Shown: positions 25,189 through 33,447 of the stretch, in pieces | Layout: the number at the start of each line of letters is the position of its first letter | Numbering within the stretch: position 1 is the stretch's first letter | Assembly: GCA_000436835.1 (NCBI GenBank) | Contig: FR889161.1 | Coordinates: 120,890 to 184,889, forward strand | Source of the DNA: Eubacterium sp. CAG:251 | GTDB taxonomy: Bacteria; Bacillota; Clostridia; Oscillospirales; Acutalibacteraceae | DNA: 64,000 nt | Direction: 5' to 3' | Notes under the pieces: model-generated | Seen by the model: the letters and a program-made list of their open reading frames with translations, nothing else | Told to the model about the DNA's origin: nothing | Database searches by the model: none | Position numbers and translations under genes: made by a program

Positions 25189-27012
25189 TTATTTTTTTCT
25201 GCTTTCTGCTTTAAGTCTAAGTGACTTGTCAAGAATAGTCTTTCTCAAACGGATTGACTTAGGAGTTACCTCCAAAAGCTCATCGTCAGCCAAAAATTCC
25301 ATACTCTGCTCAAGTGAAAGGGTAGTAGGCGGAACAAGCTTTAATGCCTCGTCAGAGCCGCTTGCACGTGTATTTGTAACATGCTTTTTCTTGCATACGT
25401 TGCAAACGATGTCCTCGTCCTTAGCGCACTCACCGACAATCATACCCTCATATACTTCAACACCCGGACCTACAAAAAGACGTCCACGGTCCTGAGTGTT
25501 CCAAAGACCGTAGCCTGTCGTAGTTCCTGTTTCGTGAACAACGATTGAGCCTCGATCTCTTGTTTCGATATCGCCCTTGAATTCCTCATATCCGGCGAAA
25601 AGCTGGTTCATAATGCCGTTGCCGTTTGTATCGGTCAAAAATTCCGAACGGTAGCCGATAAGACCTCTTGACGGAATTTTAATTTCAAGGTGGGTCATAC
25701 CTGTTGAACGGGTATCCATATTCTCAATTTCGCCCTTGCGTGAGCAAAGCTTTTGCATAACGTTGCCGACGTATTCCTCAGGCACTTCGATAATAGCAAG
25801 CTCCATAGGCTCAAGCGTTCTGCCGTTTTCGTCCTTTTTAAGGATAACCTGCGGACGTGAAACCTGAAATTCGTAATTTTCTCTTCTCATAGTTTCAATA
25901 AGGATTGAAAGATGAAGCTCACCTCTGCCCGATACCTTGAAAGTATCCATAGAGTCTGTTTCCTCAACTCTCATTGATACGTTCGTTTCAACTTCTTTGA
26001 AAAGTCTGTCACGAAGGTTACGGGAAGTTACATATTTGCCCTCCTTGCCTGCGAAAGGAGAATCGTTTACCATAAAGTTCATAGAAATTGTAGGCTCGTC
26101 AATTTTAACGAAAGGAAGCGGCTCAATGCAGTTAGGGTCGCATGCTGTTTCGCCGATATTGAGGTCGGCAATACCTGCCACGCAAACTATATCGCCAAAT
26201 TCGGCATCGTCGCAGTCAACTCTTTTAAGACCTTCAAATTGATAAATCTTAGAGAATTTAACGTTTTCCTGAGTGCCGTCCTGCCTGCAAAGAACATAAG
26301 GAGTGTTTACCTTAATTGTACCTCTCTCAACTCTGCCGACGCCGATTCTGCCAACATAATCGTCATATTCAAGAGATGAGAAAAGGATTTGAGCAGGGCC
26401 GTTTGGGTCACCTGTCGGGGATGGTATGTATTTAAGAATAGCGTCAAGAAGCGGCCTCATATCGCCCTCTCTTACGTTAGGGTCGAGGCTTGAATAACCG
26501 TCCTTTGCAGAAGCGAAAACAACAGGAAAATCAATTTGGTCATCATCTGCACCAAGCTCTATAAAGAGGTCAAGCACCTCGTCAATAACCTCCTGCGGTC
26601 TTGCACCGTCACGGTCAATTTTGTTTACAACTACAAGCGGGGTTTTCTTAAGGCCTAAAGCCTTTTTAAGAACGAAACGTGTTTGCGGCATACAACCCTC
26701 AAATGCGTCAACAACAAGAATTACGCCGTCAACCATTGTAAGTATACGCTCAACCTCGCCGCCGAAATCAGCGTGACCCGGAGTATCAACAATGTTGATT
26801 TTTGTATCTTTATAGTGGATAGAAGTGTTTTTTGAAAGAATTGTAATTCCACGCTCTTTTTCAAGGTCGTTGGAGTCCATAACTCTTTCCTGCACTGCCT
26901 CGTTATCACGGAAAATACCGCTTTGATGGAGCATTTCATCAACAAGGGTAGTCTTGCCGTGGTCAACGTGGGCAATGATAGCAATGTTTTTTATGTCTTT
27001 TCTTGTACTCAA
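25189..27012 (-). CDS. typA: Ribosome-associated GTPase TypA/BipA
   Basis: A 607-residue translational GTPase involved in ribosome assembly and stress adaptation. G1 AHVDHGKTTL is at residues ~14-23, followed by G3 DTPGHADF, G4 NKID and the EF-G-like domains with SGRGELHLSILIE. The C-terminal domain ends in a basic tail. It begins with TTG behind AAGGTGATTT. It lies 27 bases after glnS on the same strand and is probably co-transcribed with gltX-glnS. Confidence 0.96.
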   Translation of the reverse strand: MSTRKDIKNIAIIAHVDHGKTTLVDEMLHQSGIFRDNEAVQERVMDSNDLEKERGITILSKNTSIHYKDTKINIVDTPGHADFGGEVERILTMVDGVILVVDAFEGCMPQTRFVLKKALGLKKTPLVVVNKIDRDGARPQEVIDEVLDLFIELGADDDQIDFPVVFASAKDGYSSLDPNVREGDMRPLLDAILKYIPSPTGDPNGPAQILFSSLEYDDYVGRIGVGRVERGTIKVNTPYVLCRQDGTQENVKFSKIYQFEGLKRVDCDDAEFGDIVCVAGIADLNIGETACDPNCIEPLPFVKIDEPTISMNFMVNDSPFAGKEGKYVTSRNLRDRLFKEVETNVSMRVEETDSMDTFKVSGRGELHLSILIETMRRENYEFQVSRPQVILKKDENGRTLEPMELAIIEVPEEYVGNVMQKLCSRKGEIENMDTRSTGMTHLEIKIPSRGLIGYRSEFLTDTNGNGIMNQLFAGYEEFKGDIETRDRGSIVVHETGTTTGYGLWNTQDRGRLFVGPGVEVYEGMIVGECAKDEDIVCNVCKKKHVTNTRASGSDEALKLVPPTTLSLEQSMEFLADDELLEVTPKSIRLRKTILDKSLRLKAESRKK

Positions 27013-27039
27013 TTAAATCACCTTATTTCAAATTCTGCG

Positions 27040-28722
27040 TTATTTTGTAATTTTAAAGCTGTCACGCAGTGCAACCGTTCTGTTAAATACAGGCTTTTCG
27101 TCTGTTGAATCCTTATCCTTGCAGAAATATCCGTTTCTCATAAACTGATACTTAGCGCCGACTTCGCAGTTAAGAAGCGCTTTTTCAACATAGCCGCTTA
27201 CGACCTTTAATGAGTCGGGGTTAAGGTTATCTTCAAATGAACTTACGCCCTCCTCGTCGCTTGGGTTTGCAACGTTGAAAAGTCTTTCATAAAGTCTTAC
27301 CTCGCAAGGTACATTTTCCTTAGCCGATACCCAATGTATTGTGCCTTTAACTTTTCTGCCGTCAGGGGAGTCACCGCCAAAGGTTTCAGGGTCGTAGGTT
27401 GCGTGAACACAGCAAACCTCGCCGTTTTCGTCAAGGTCATATCCTGTGCAAGTTACGTAATAAGCCTTGTAAAGTCTGACTTCGTTGCCGACAAAAAGAC
27501 GTCTGTATTTCTTAATAGGCTCAACCATAAAGTCGTTTTTCTCAATCCAAAGCTCTTTGGTAAAAGGAATCTTTCTTGTGCCGTATTCAGGGTGGTCGGG
27601 GTGATATTCGCACTCAATTTCCTCAACCTTGCCCTCAGGGAAATTATCAATAACAAGCTTAACAGGGTCAATAACAGCCATAGCTCTCGGTGAGTTAGTG
27701 CCGAGATTATCTCTTACGCAAGCCTCAAGAAGCGCAAAATCAATAACGCTGTATGCCTTTGACACACCTATTCTTTCGCAAAAATCACGAATAGCGGCAG
27801 CAGGATATCCTCTTCTTCTCATACCGCTGATTGTTGCCATTCTTGGGTCATCCCAGCCGGAAACAATATTGTCCTGAACAAGCTTTAAGCACTTTCTCTT
27901 TGAGGTGAGTGTGTAGTTAAGATTCATTCTTGCAAATTCAATCTGCCTTGGCTTTTCACCCTCAATAAGTTCGTCTACAAACCAATTGTAAAGCGGTCTG
28001 TGATTTTCAAATTCAAGCGAACAAAGCGAATGGGTTACACCCTCATAAGCGTCTGAAAGCGGGTGCGCAAAGTCATACATAGGATATACGCACCATTTGT
28101 CGCCTGTTCTGTGGTGGTGAGCATACATAATTCTGTAAATGATAGGGTCACGCATATTGAGGTTAGGAGATGCCATATCGATTTTTGCCCTAAGCACCAT
28201 TTTGCCCTCTTCAAATTCACCCTTTGTCATTCTGTCAAACAGGTCAAGGTTTTCATCAATGCTTCTGTCACGGTAAGGTGAATTTTTACCCGGCTCGGTA
28301 AGCGTGCCTCTGTATTCTCTCATCTGCTCAGGTGAAAGCTCACAAACGTAAGCCTTGCCCTTTTTGATAAGCTTGATTGCACATTCATATAAGAAATCAA
28401 AATAATCCGACGCATAGTAGAGATTGTCCCAATCAAAGCCGAGCCATTTGATATCCTCTTTTATGGCATCAACATATTCAGTGTCCTCTTTAATCGGATT
28501 TGTATCGTCAAGTCGGAGATTGCATTTGCCTTTGTATTTTTCTTTTACGCCGAAATTGATGCAAATTGCCTTAGCATGACCGATATGAAGATATCCGTTT
28601 GGCTCAGGAGGAAAACGTGTTTGAATTTTTGAATATTTGCCTTCGGCTAAATCCTCGTCAATAAAATCATGAATGAAATTTGACGGTGCTTTTACTTCTT
28701 CGTTCTTTTCTGCTTCTGCCAT
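27040..28722 (-). CDS. glnS: Glutaminyl-tRNA synthetase
   Basis: A 560-residue class I synthetase that charges tRNA-Gln directly. HIGH is at residues 46-49 in PPEPNGYLHIGHAK. LDDTNP follows, and a TSKRKCLKLV segment takes the place of KMSKS (family consensus VMSKRK-like). The C-terminal anticodon-binding beta barrels (~340-550) are of the GlnRS type, with KGTIHWVSA. Its ATG overlaps the gltX stop as TAATG. GlnRS is uncommon in Firmicutes, where GatCAB usually makes Gln-tRNA, so acquisition by transfer is likely but old, since base use matches the neighbours. Confidence 0.95.
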   Translation of the reverse strand: MAEAEKNEEVKAPSNFIHDFIDEDLAEGKYSKIQTRFPPEPNGYLHIGHAKAICINFGVKEKYKGKCNLRLDDTNPIKEDTEYVDAIKEDIKWLGFDWDNLYYASDYFDFLYECAIKLIKKGKAYVCELSPEQMREYRGTLTEPGKNSPYRDRSIDENLDLFDRMTKGEFEEGKMVLRAKIDMASPNLNMRDPIIYRIMYAHHHRTGDKWCVYPMYDFAHPLSDAYEGVTHSLCSLEFENHRPLYNWFVDELIEGEKPRQIEFARMNLNYTLTSKRKCLKLVQDNIVSGWDDPRMATISGMRRRGYPAAAIRDFCERIGVSKAYSVIDFALLEACVRDNLGTNSPRAMAVIDPVKLVIDNFPEGKVEEIECEYHPDHPEYGTRKIPFTKELWIEKNDFMVEPIKKYRRLFVGNEVRLYKAYYVTCTGYDLDENGEVCCVHATYDPETFGGDSPDGRKVKGTIHWVSAKENVPCEVRLYERLFNVANPSDEEGVSSFEDNLNPDSLKVVSGYVEKALLNCEVGAKYQFMRNGYFCKDKDSTDEKPVFNRTVALRDSFKITK

Positions 28723-30383
28723 TATTTATTCTCCTTGTAATATTCAAGTGCTTTTGTAAGTCTTTCTTTAACTCTCTTTTCGCCTAAAAGAGCGGTGATA
28801 GAGAAAAGGTCAGGAGTGTTAGTTCTGCCTGTTAAAGCAACACGTATAATTGTTGATACGTCACCAACGTGACCTTTGAAATTGTCAGGATTTTGCTTGT
28901 ATTCCTTAACGTTGGGAGTGCAGCCGCACGGCTCGCAAATTGATTTAATCCTTGAAAACCAAGCGTCCTTGTCATCATTTAAATTAACTTCATCAATGTA
29001 TTTTTCAAGAACGCTCTTTGCAAGTTCATTTGTTGCATTGCCGCAAAGCTCATAGCAAGGGGTAAACGTTTCATCATACATATAACTGACATAATCCGGA
29101 ATATCGGACCATTTTGCGAGGTCCTTTCTCGGCTTTTTGTTTTCTCGGTCGATATTAAGAATATCCTTTGCATATTGCTCGTCCTTAGCATAAAGAGCTG
29201 CAAGCTTTTCGTCATATTCCTTTGCCCAAGCATTTGATAATTCAAATACTTCTTCGGCGCTCATTTTGCTTATAACGTTTTTGGAAATATCGGTAAGCTT
29301 AACAAAGTCAAACAATGCGCCCGACGCACTCATCTTTTTAAGATTAAACGGAAAATCATAAATGCTTGCGTTTTGATTTGCCCTTCTCCAATCCTCAAAG
29401 TTAGAGTTCAAAATTGTCATCATATATTCGTTTACCGAAGCGGCAGGGTAGCCAACCTCGGAATAATACGAAACAGCAGCCTCAGGGTCTTTTCTTTTCG
29501 AAAGCTTGCGCTTACCGCCGTTTTCCTCCTTCATAATCGGAGCAACGTGGGCATATTTAACAGGCTTGAAGCCAAGTACCTTGAAAAGCTGAAGGTGAAG
29601 AGGAACGGAGGCAATCCATTCGTCGCCTCTTGTTACGTGTGTTGTCCTCATCAAATGGTCGTCAATTGCATGAGCAAAGTGATATGTCGGAATTCCGTCT
29701 GTTTTAAGAAGCACAACGTCAATAACATTTTCAGGCATTTCAATTTTGCCCTTAATCATATCGTCAAAATAACATTTTTTTTCAATATCGCCAGGCGATT
29801 TTAATCTTAATGTCCACGGCATACCGTTTTCAATGTTTTGCTTTATTTGCTCAAATGAAAGGTTACGGCACTTTGCATATTTGCCCCAATAACCCTTTAT
29901 GTCATCATTTTCTTGCTGCTGCCTGATTTCGTCAATCTCCTCGGCAGTGCAAAAGCACGGATACGCAAGCCCTTGTTTAACAAGGCTTTTTGCATACGTT
30001 TGGTAAATTTCTTTTCTTGCGCTTTGGTAATAAGGTCCGTAATCGCCGATTTCATTTCCTTCGCCGATAACGCCTTCGTCAGCCTTAATTGTGTAAACCT
30101 CAAGACCTTTGAGCATAGCGTCAACAGCACCGTCAACTTTTCTTTTTTGGTCTGTATCCTCAACTCTTACAAAAAATACTCCGCCTGTGTTCTTAGCAGT
30201 AAGATAAGAAGCGAAGCAGGTGTAAAGATTTCCGAAATGGAGATATCCGGTAGGACTTGGTGCAAATCTTGTTACTCTTGCGCCCTCTTTAAGCTGCCTC
30301 GGCGGATATTTTTCCTCATAGTATTCAGGTGCTTTGTCTATGTTTGGAAAAAGCAAATCAGCAAGTTCGTCAAAATTCATCAT
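28722..30383 (-). CDS. gltX: Glutamyl-tRNA synthetase
   Basis: A 553-residue class I synthetase. It has the signature APSPTGYLHFGN (~41-52), VEDTDQKR, GDEWIASVPLHLQL, the KMSKS equivalent RKLSKRKDPE (~305), and an all-helical anticodon domain at the C-terminus (~360-553). It is longer than the usual ~480-residue bacterial enzyme and has extra residues before the catalytic fold. The ATG at 30383 follows GGGTGAG; a second ATG is the next codon. With glnS present, it should be a discriminating GluRS that charges only tRNA-Glu (inference). Confidence 0.93.
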   Translation of the reverse strand: MMNFDELADLLFPNIDKAPEYYEEKYPPRQLKEGARVTRFAPSPTGYLHFGNLYTCFASYLTAKNTGGVFFVRVEDTDQKRKVDGAVDAMLKGLEVYTIKADEGVIGEGNEIGDYGPYYQSARKEIYQTYAKSLVKQGLAYPCFCTAEEIDEIRQQQENDDIKGYWGKYAKCRNLSFEQIKQNIENGMPWTLRLKSPGDIEKKCYFDDMIKGKIEMPENVIDVVLLKTDGIPTYHFAHAIDDHLMRTTHVTRGDEWIASVPLHLQLFKVLGFKPVKYAHVAPIMKEENGGKRKLSKRKDPEAAVSYYSEVGYPAASVNEYMMTILNSNFEDWRRANQNASIYDFPFNLKKMSASGALFDFVKLTDISKNVISKMSAEEVFELSNAWAKEYDEKLAALYAKDEQYAKDILNIDRENKKPRKDLAKWSDIPDYVSYMYDETFTPCYELCGNATNELAKSVLEKYIDEVNLNDDKDAWFSRIKSICEPCGCTPNVKEYKQNPDNFKGHVGDVSTIIRVALTGRTNTPDLFSITALLGEKRVKERLTKALEYYKENK

Positions 30384-30566
30384 TTTCTCACCCTTATGTA
30401 TAAAATTCCAATTTAAAATTACATAATATTATTACATAAAATCTATAAATATTCAATATTAAATTATATATTTTTTATTATTTAGAATATTATTATTGAA
30501 AATAGACAGATTATGTGATAAATTAAACTATAATCTATATATTATTTTAGATTTTGGGGTTTTAAA

Positions 30567-31583
30567 ATGGGTAAAAGAATAGCACTTTGGGATAATCTTA
30601 AGTTATTTTTGATTTTTTTGGTTGTGCTTGGGCATCTTTCGTTTGATTATTTTGATTCAAGCCAAATGTTTCGCACAATTTCAATGGTTATTTATACCTT
30701 CCATATGCCGGCATTTGTATTTATAAGCGGGCTTTTTTGTAAAAGGAGTGTTAACAGCGATTCTCCGCCGATTAAGCGTTTTTTCTCTTTTATGATGCTC
30801 TATTTATTTTCAAGAATACTTAACTACATACCTAATATCATCTTCGGCGTGCACTCGTTTTTTGACGTGCTTTCTGCCAAGGACGAGCCGTGGTATATGA
30901 TGGCAATGGCGCTTTGGTATATGATGGCATGGGCAGTAAGAAAGATTGATTCAAAATATGTACTTATTACAAGTATAGTATTCGGATGTTTTATCGGATA
31001 TATGAAAGGCAATACCGATTTTCTTTGCATTATGCGCCTGATAACGTTCTTCCCGTTCTTCTATGCGGGTTGTGTGCTTGATTTGGATAAGGTCAATAAG
31101 GTTACGTCAACTAAGGGAGCAAGGATATTTTCGGCAATATATTTTTTCGCTTTTGTACTCATAATGACGCTTACTGTTGACTACTCGCAGGAACTTTTCC
31201 CGCTTTTAAGCGGACGAAGAAGATATTTTGCGCTTGATGACAGCCTTGCCGATTTCGGTTGCCTTTTGCGTCTTGCATATTATGTTGTGGTCGGGCTGTT
31301 AATATTCTCTATTGTGTCCCTTTGTCCACGCAAAAAACTCAGAATTACTTCCGGCGGCAGGAAAACGCTTCAGATTTATATTTATCACCGTCCGATTTTA
31401 TATATAATGGAAAATGCAGGTCTTTTTTATCTTATTCATCAAATTGGTGAAGGCTGGGAATGGGTAGCGATTATCCTTATCTTTGCGCTTACGGCACTTT
31501 TGTGTTTTGATTTTTGGCAAAAGCCGATTGATTTTATTATGAATCCAAAATTAAAGGAGAAAGAAAATGCAATTACCAAATGA
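30567..31583 (+). CDS. Acyltransferase family 3 membrane protein
   Basis: A 338-residue integral membrane protein with about ten hydrophobic segments. The start is typical of acyltransferase 3: WDNLKLFLIFLVVLGHLSF with the conserved His, then FHMPAFVFISGLF. Such proteins O-acetylate or otherwise acylate surface polysaccharides, teichoic acids or peptidoglycan. No extracytoplasmic SGNH domain is attached. ATG is behind TTGGGGTTTT. The next small gene overlaps its end by 17 bases. The substrate is unknown. Confidence 0.82.
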   Translation: MGKRIALWDNLKLFLIFLVVLGHLSFDYFDSSQMFRTISMVIYTFHMPAFVFISGLFCKRSVNSDSPPIKRFFSFMMLYLFSRILNYIPNIIFGVHSFFDVLSAKDEPWYMMAMALWYMMAWAVRKIDSKYVLITSIVFGCFIGYMKGNTDFLCIMRLITFFPFFYAGCVLDLDKVNKVTSTKGARIFSAIYFFAFVLIMTLTVDYSQELFPLLSGRRRYFALDDSLADFGCLLRLAYYVVVGLLIFSIVSLCPRKKLRITSGGRKTLQIYIYHRPILYIMENAGLFYLIHQIGEGWEWVAIILIFALTALLCFDFWQKPIDFIMNPKLKEKENAITK

Positions 31584-31743
31584 CCCTGTTATGCTTATGA
31601 GTGTTATTAATCTTAAGCTTCGTGATTTTTACTCAAACCTTGACGCTTTGTGTGAAGATATGAATGTTGATAAAGGTGAACTTTCAGAAAAGCTTTCCTC
31701 GGCAGGCTTTGAATATGACGAAGAGCATAATCAATTTATATAA
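31567..31743 (+). CDS. DUF4250-type small protein
   Basis: A 58-residue open frame that starts ATG at 31567, seven bases after AAAGGAGA, inside the end of the acyltransferase gene. The translation has the LPNDPVMLMSVINLKLRDFY start and DALCEDMNV...ELSEKLSSAGFEYDEEHNQF, which I recognise as the DUF4250 family of small Firmicutes proteins of unknown function. It looks helical, soluble and acidic. A terminator follows 22 bases later. Confidence 0.85.
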   Translation: MQLPNDPVMLMSVINLKLRDFYSNLDALCEDMNVDKGELSEKLSSAGFEYDEEHNQFI

Positions 31744-31764
31744 TATCTATGTATAATTTATTAT

Positions 31765-31802
31765 TTCAGCCACAGTTTTTTTACTGCGGCTGAATTTTTT
31801 TT
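31765..31802 (+). terminator. Terminator after the DUF4250 gene
   Basis: Stem TTCAGCC/GGCTGAA with an A-C internal mismatch and an inner CAGT/ACTG stem, T-rich loop, followed by an eight-base T-run. Confidence 0.88.
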
Positions 31803-31812
31803 CAAAAAAGTA

Positions 31813-31860
31813 TTGACTTTTTGAAAAATATGTGTATAATCTAAATTGTAATCGATACAA
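31813..31860 (+). promoter_or_regulatory. perR-rubrerythrin promoter with Fur/PerR-type box
   Basis: TTGACT (31813-31818) and TATAAT (31835-31840) with 16-base spacing. Just downstream TTGTAATCGATACAA (31846-31860) is a near-perfect 7-1-7 inverted repeat of PerR/Fur-box form, placed over the transcription start. This suggests autoregulation. Confidence 0.8.
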
Positions 31861-31901
31861 AATAACATTCGTTACAAATTAGCACGAAAGGAAGTGAGCA
31901 A

Positions 31902-32315
31902 ATGCAGACTAAGGAAATAACAGAACTTTTCAAGCAAAATGGTATTAAGGCAACAGCGCAAAGAATTGCTGTTTATAAATATCTTTATGAAAACAGAATT
32001 CACCCCGATGTTGATACCGTTTATAAAAATATGGTTAAGGATAATCCTTCTTTTTCAAAAACTACTGTTTATAATTGCTTGCAGGCGCTTACCGACAGCG
32101 GGCTGATTATTCCGGTTGTTATTGAGAGTGAAAAAATCAGATATGATGCCAATCCTAATTTTCATTCGCATTTTAAATGCAGATGCTGCGGAGGAATATT
32201 TGATTTCACTTGCAAAATCAGCAATGTTGAGGGCATTGACGGTTTTGATATCGAGCGCAGAGATGTATATTACAGCGGAATTTGCAAAGGCTGTAAAGGA
32301 AAAACAAAAAACTAA
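31902..32315 (+). CDS. perR: Fur-family regulator, PerR-like
   Basis: A 137-residue protein with an N-terminal winged helix (GIKATAQRIAVYKYLYENRIHPDVDTVY, then FSKTTVYNCLQALTDSGLI) and a C-terminal metal domain. Two CxxC pairs, CRCCG and CKGC, form the structural zinc site, and HSHFKCR carries the sensing-site His. The setting points to PerR rather than Fur or Zur: it is followed by reverse rubrerythrin. ATG behind AAAGGAAG. A sensing specificity of H2O2 is inferred from context. Confidence 0.85.
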   Translation: MQTKEITELFKQNGIKATAQRIAVYKYLYENRIHPDVDTVYKNMVKDNPSFSKTTVYNCLQALTDSGLIIPVVIESEKIRYDANPNFHSHFKCRCCGGIFDFTCKISNVEGIDGFDIERRDVYYSGICKGCKGKTKN

Positions 32316-32345
32316 AATAATTTTAATTTAAAGGAGTAATTTATT

Positions 32346-32879
32346 ATGGCTAAGAAGTATTATTGTCCGGTATGCGGATACGAAAGTGACGAACCTATCG
32401 ATGTTTGCCCTGTTTGCGGTGCAAAGATGGCAGTAAGAGAAGAGGGCGAAACCTCTTGGGCTGCAGAGCATAAGGTAGGCATTATCGACGGTGTCAGTGA
32501 AGAAATCGTAAACGGCCTTCGTGAAAATTTCCAGGGCGAGTGCACCGAGGTTGGTATGTATCTTGCAATGGCAAGAGTAGCTCACAGAGAGGGCTATCCT
32601 GAAATCGGTCTTTATTGGGAAAAGGCTGCTTATGAAGAAGCAGAACACGCTGCAAAATTTGCTGAAATGCTCGGTGAAGTTGTAACAGATTCAACTAAGA
32701 AAAATCTTGAAATGAGAGCTGCTGCAGAAAACGGAGCAACACTCGGCAAAACTCAGCTTGCAAAGCTTGCTAAGGAGCAGGGTCTTGACGCAATCCACGA
32801 CGCTGTTCATGAGATGGCAAGGGATGAAGCCCGTCATGGAAAGGCATTCGAGGGTCTTCTTAAGAGATATTTTGCATAA
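32346..32879 (+). CDS. Reverse rubrerythrin
   Basis: A 177-residue peroxide reductase in which the rubredoxin-like domain is at the N-terminus (YYCPVCGYE...VCPVCGAKM) and the diiron four-helix domain follows. The diiron ligands lie in ECTEVGMYLAMARVAHREG, EEAEHAAKFAEML and HEMARDEARHGKAFEGL. This order is reversed from classical rubrerythrin. In clostridia the protein reduces H2O2 and O2 with NADH-derived electrons and is PerR-controlled (established for Clostridium acetobutylicum). It starts behind AAAGGAG, 30 bases after perR. Confidence 0.95.
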   Translation: MAKKYYCPVCGYESDEPIDVCPVCGAKMAVREEGETSWAAEHKVGIIDGVSEEIVNGLRENFQGECTEVGMYLAMARVAHREGYPEIGLYWEKAAYEEAEHAAKFAEMLGEVVTDSTKKNLEMRAAAENGATLGKTQLAKLAKEQGLDAIHDAVHEMARDEARHGKAFEGLLKRYFA

Positions 32880-32897
32880 ATTTTAAATAAGAATTTG

Positions 32898-32926
32898 AAA
32901 AGGCGGATTTTATCCGCCTTTTCTTT
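32898..32926 (+). terminator. Terminator of perR-rubrerythrin
   Basis: An 11-bp perfect stem AAAAGGCGGAT/ATCCGCCTTTT with a 3-base loop and trailing T-rich run. Confidence 0.92.
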
Positions 32927-33009
32927 TATAAAGAATGGCGGTTTGTGGCTCAAAATAATAAACAGTCGTCTAATATACGGCGGTTAATCTTATAAAAACA
33001 ACAAAATGT

Positions 33010-33038
33010 TTGACAAATTGATTAATTTGTATTATTAT
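33010..33038 (+). promoter_or_regulatory. Promoter of the small amidohydrolase-like gene
   Basis: A perfect TTGACA (33010-33015) and TATTAT (33033-33038) with 17-base spacing, about 30 bases before the start codon. Confidence 0.78.
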
Positions 33039-33070
33039 TGCTGTACTAAATAACTAACGAGGCGAATAAG

Positions 33071-33403
33071 ATGGAAACTGTGTTTACAAATGCAGATTTT
33101 ATTTCACTTGACGAACATAATAATACATATTCCGTTATGGTTGTAAAAGGCAAGAATATTGTTTATATGGGTTACAGTGTACCGCTTGCTTACGATGATG
33201 CAAAAATTGTTGATTTGGGCGGCAGAGCTGTTCTTCCTTTGGTGAATGATAAAATGTGCTTGACCTATAGGAATAATGCAGAGTGTACTAAACTTGAAGC
33301 AGGGCAGTCGGCAGACTTTGCCGTTGTTGATAAAAATATACTTAAGGATAACCAAGATTTAAAGGTGATAAGTGTATATATCCACGGTAAGAAAAAAGAT
33401 TGA
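33071..33403 (+). CDS. Stand-alone composite domain of a YtcJ-like amidohydrolase
   Basis: A 110-residue protein. The first ~60 residues match the N-terminal beta strands of YtcJ-type amidohydrolases (TNADFISLDEHNN, VVKGKNIVYMG, AKIVDLGGRAVLP). The last ~40 match the C-terminal strands (AGQSADFAVVDKNIL, VISVYIHGKK). The whole metal-binding TIM barrel that normally lies between them, some 400 residues, is absent, and the usual GFIDSHxH start of the barrel reads LVNDKM. It cannot be a hydrolase in the known way. It keeps its own promoter, ribosome site (ACGAGGCG) and terminator. It may be an in-frame deletion remnant or a repurposed small beta-sandwich protein. Confidence 0.7.
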   Translation: METVFTNADFISLDEHNNTYSVMVVKGKNIVYMGYSVPLAYDDAKIVDLGGRAVLPLVNDKMCLTYRNNAECTKLEAGQSADFAVVDKNILKDNQDLKVISVYIHGKKKD

Positions 33404-33411
33404 TATAAATG

Positions 33412-33447
33412 AAAAATTCCGTTTGAGATTTTCAAACGGAATTTTTT
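33412..33447. terminator. Bidirectional terminator
   Basis: A 15-bp perfect stem AAAAATTCCGTTTGA/TCAAACGGAATTTTT with a 5-base loop, between convergent genes. Confidence 0.93.

Noticed and set aside
33071..33403. Simple pseudogene call
   Set aside because: The frame is intact and has its own promoter and terminator, so I list it as a gene with doubts rather than as broken.
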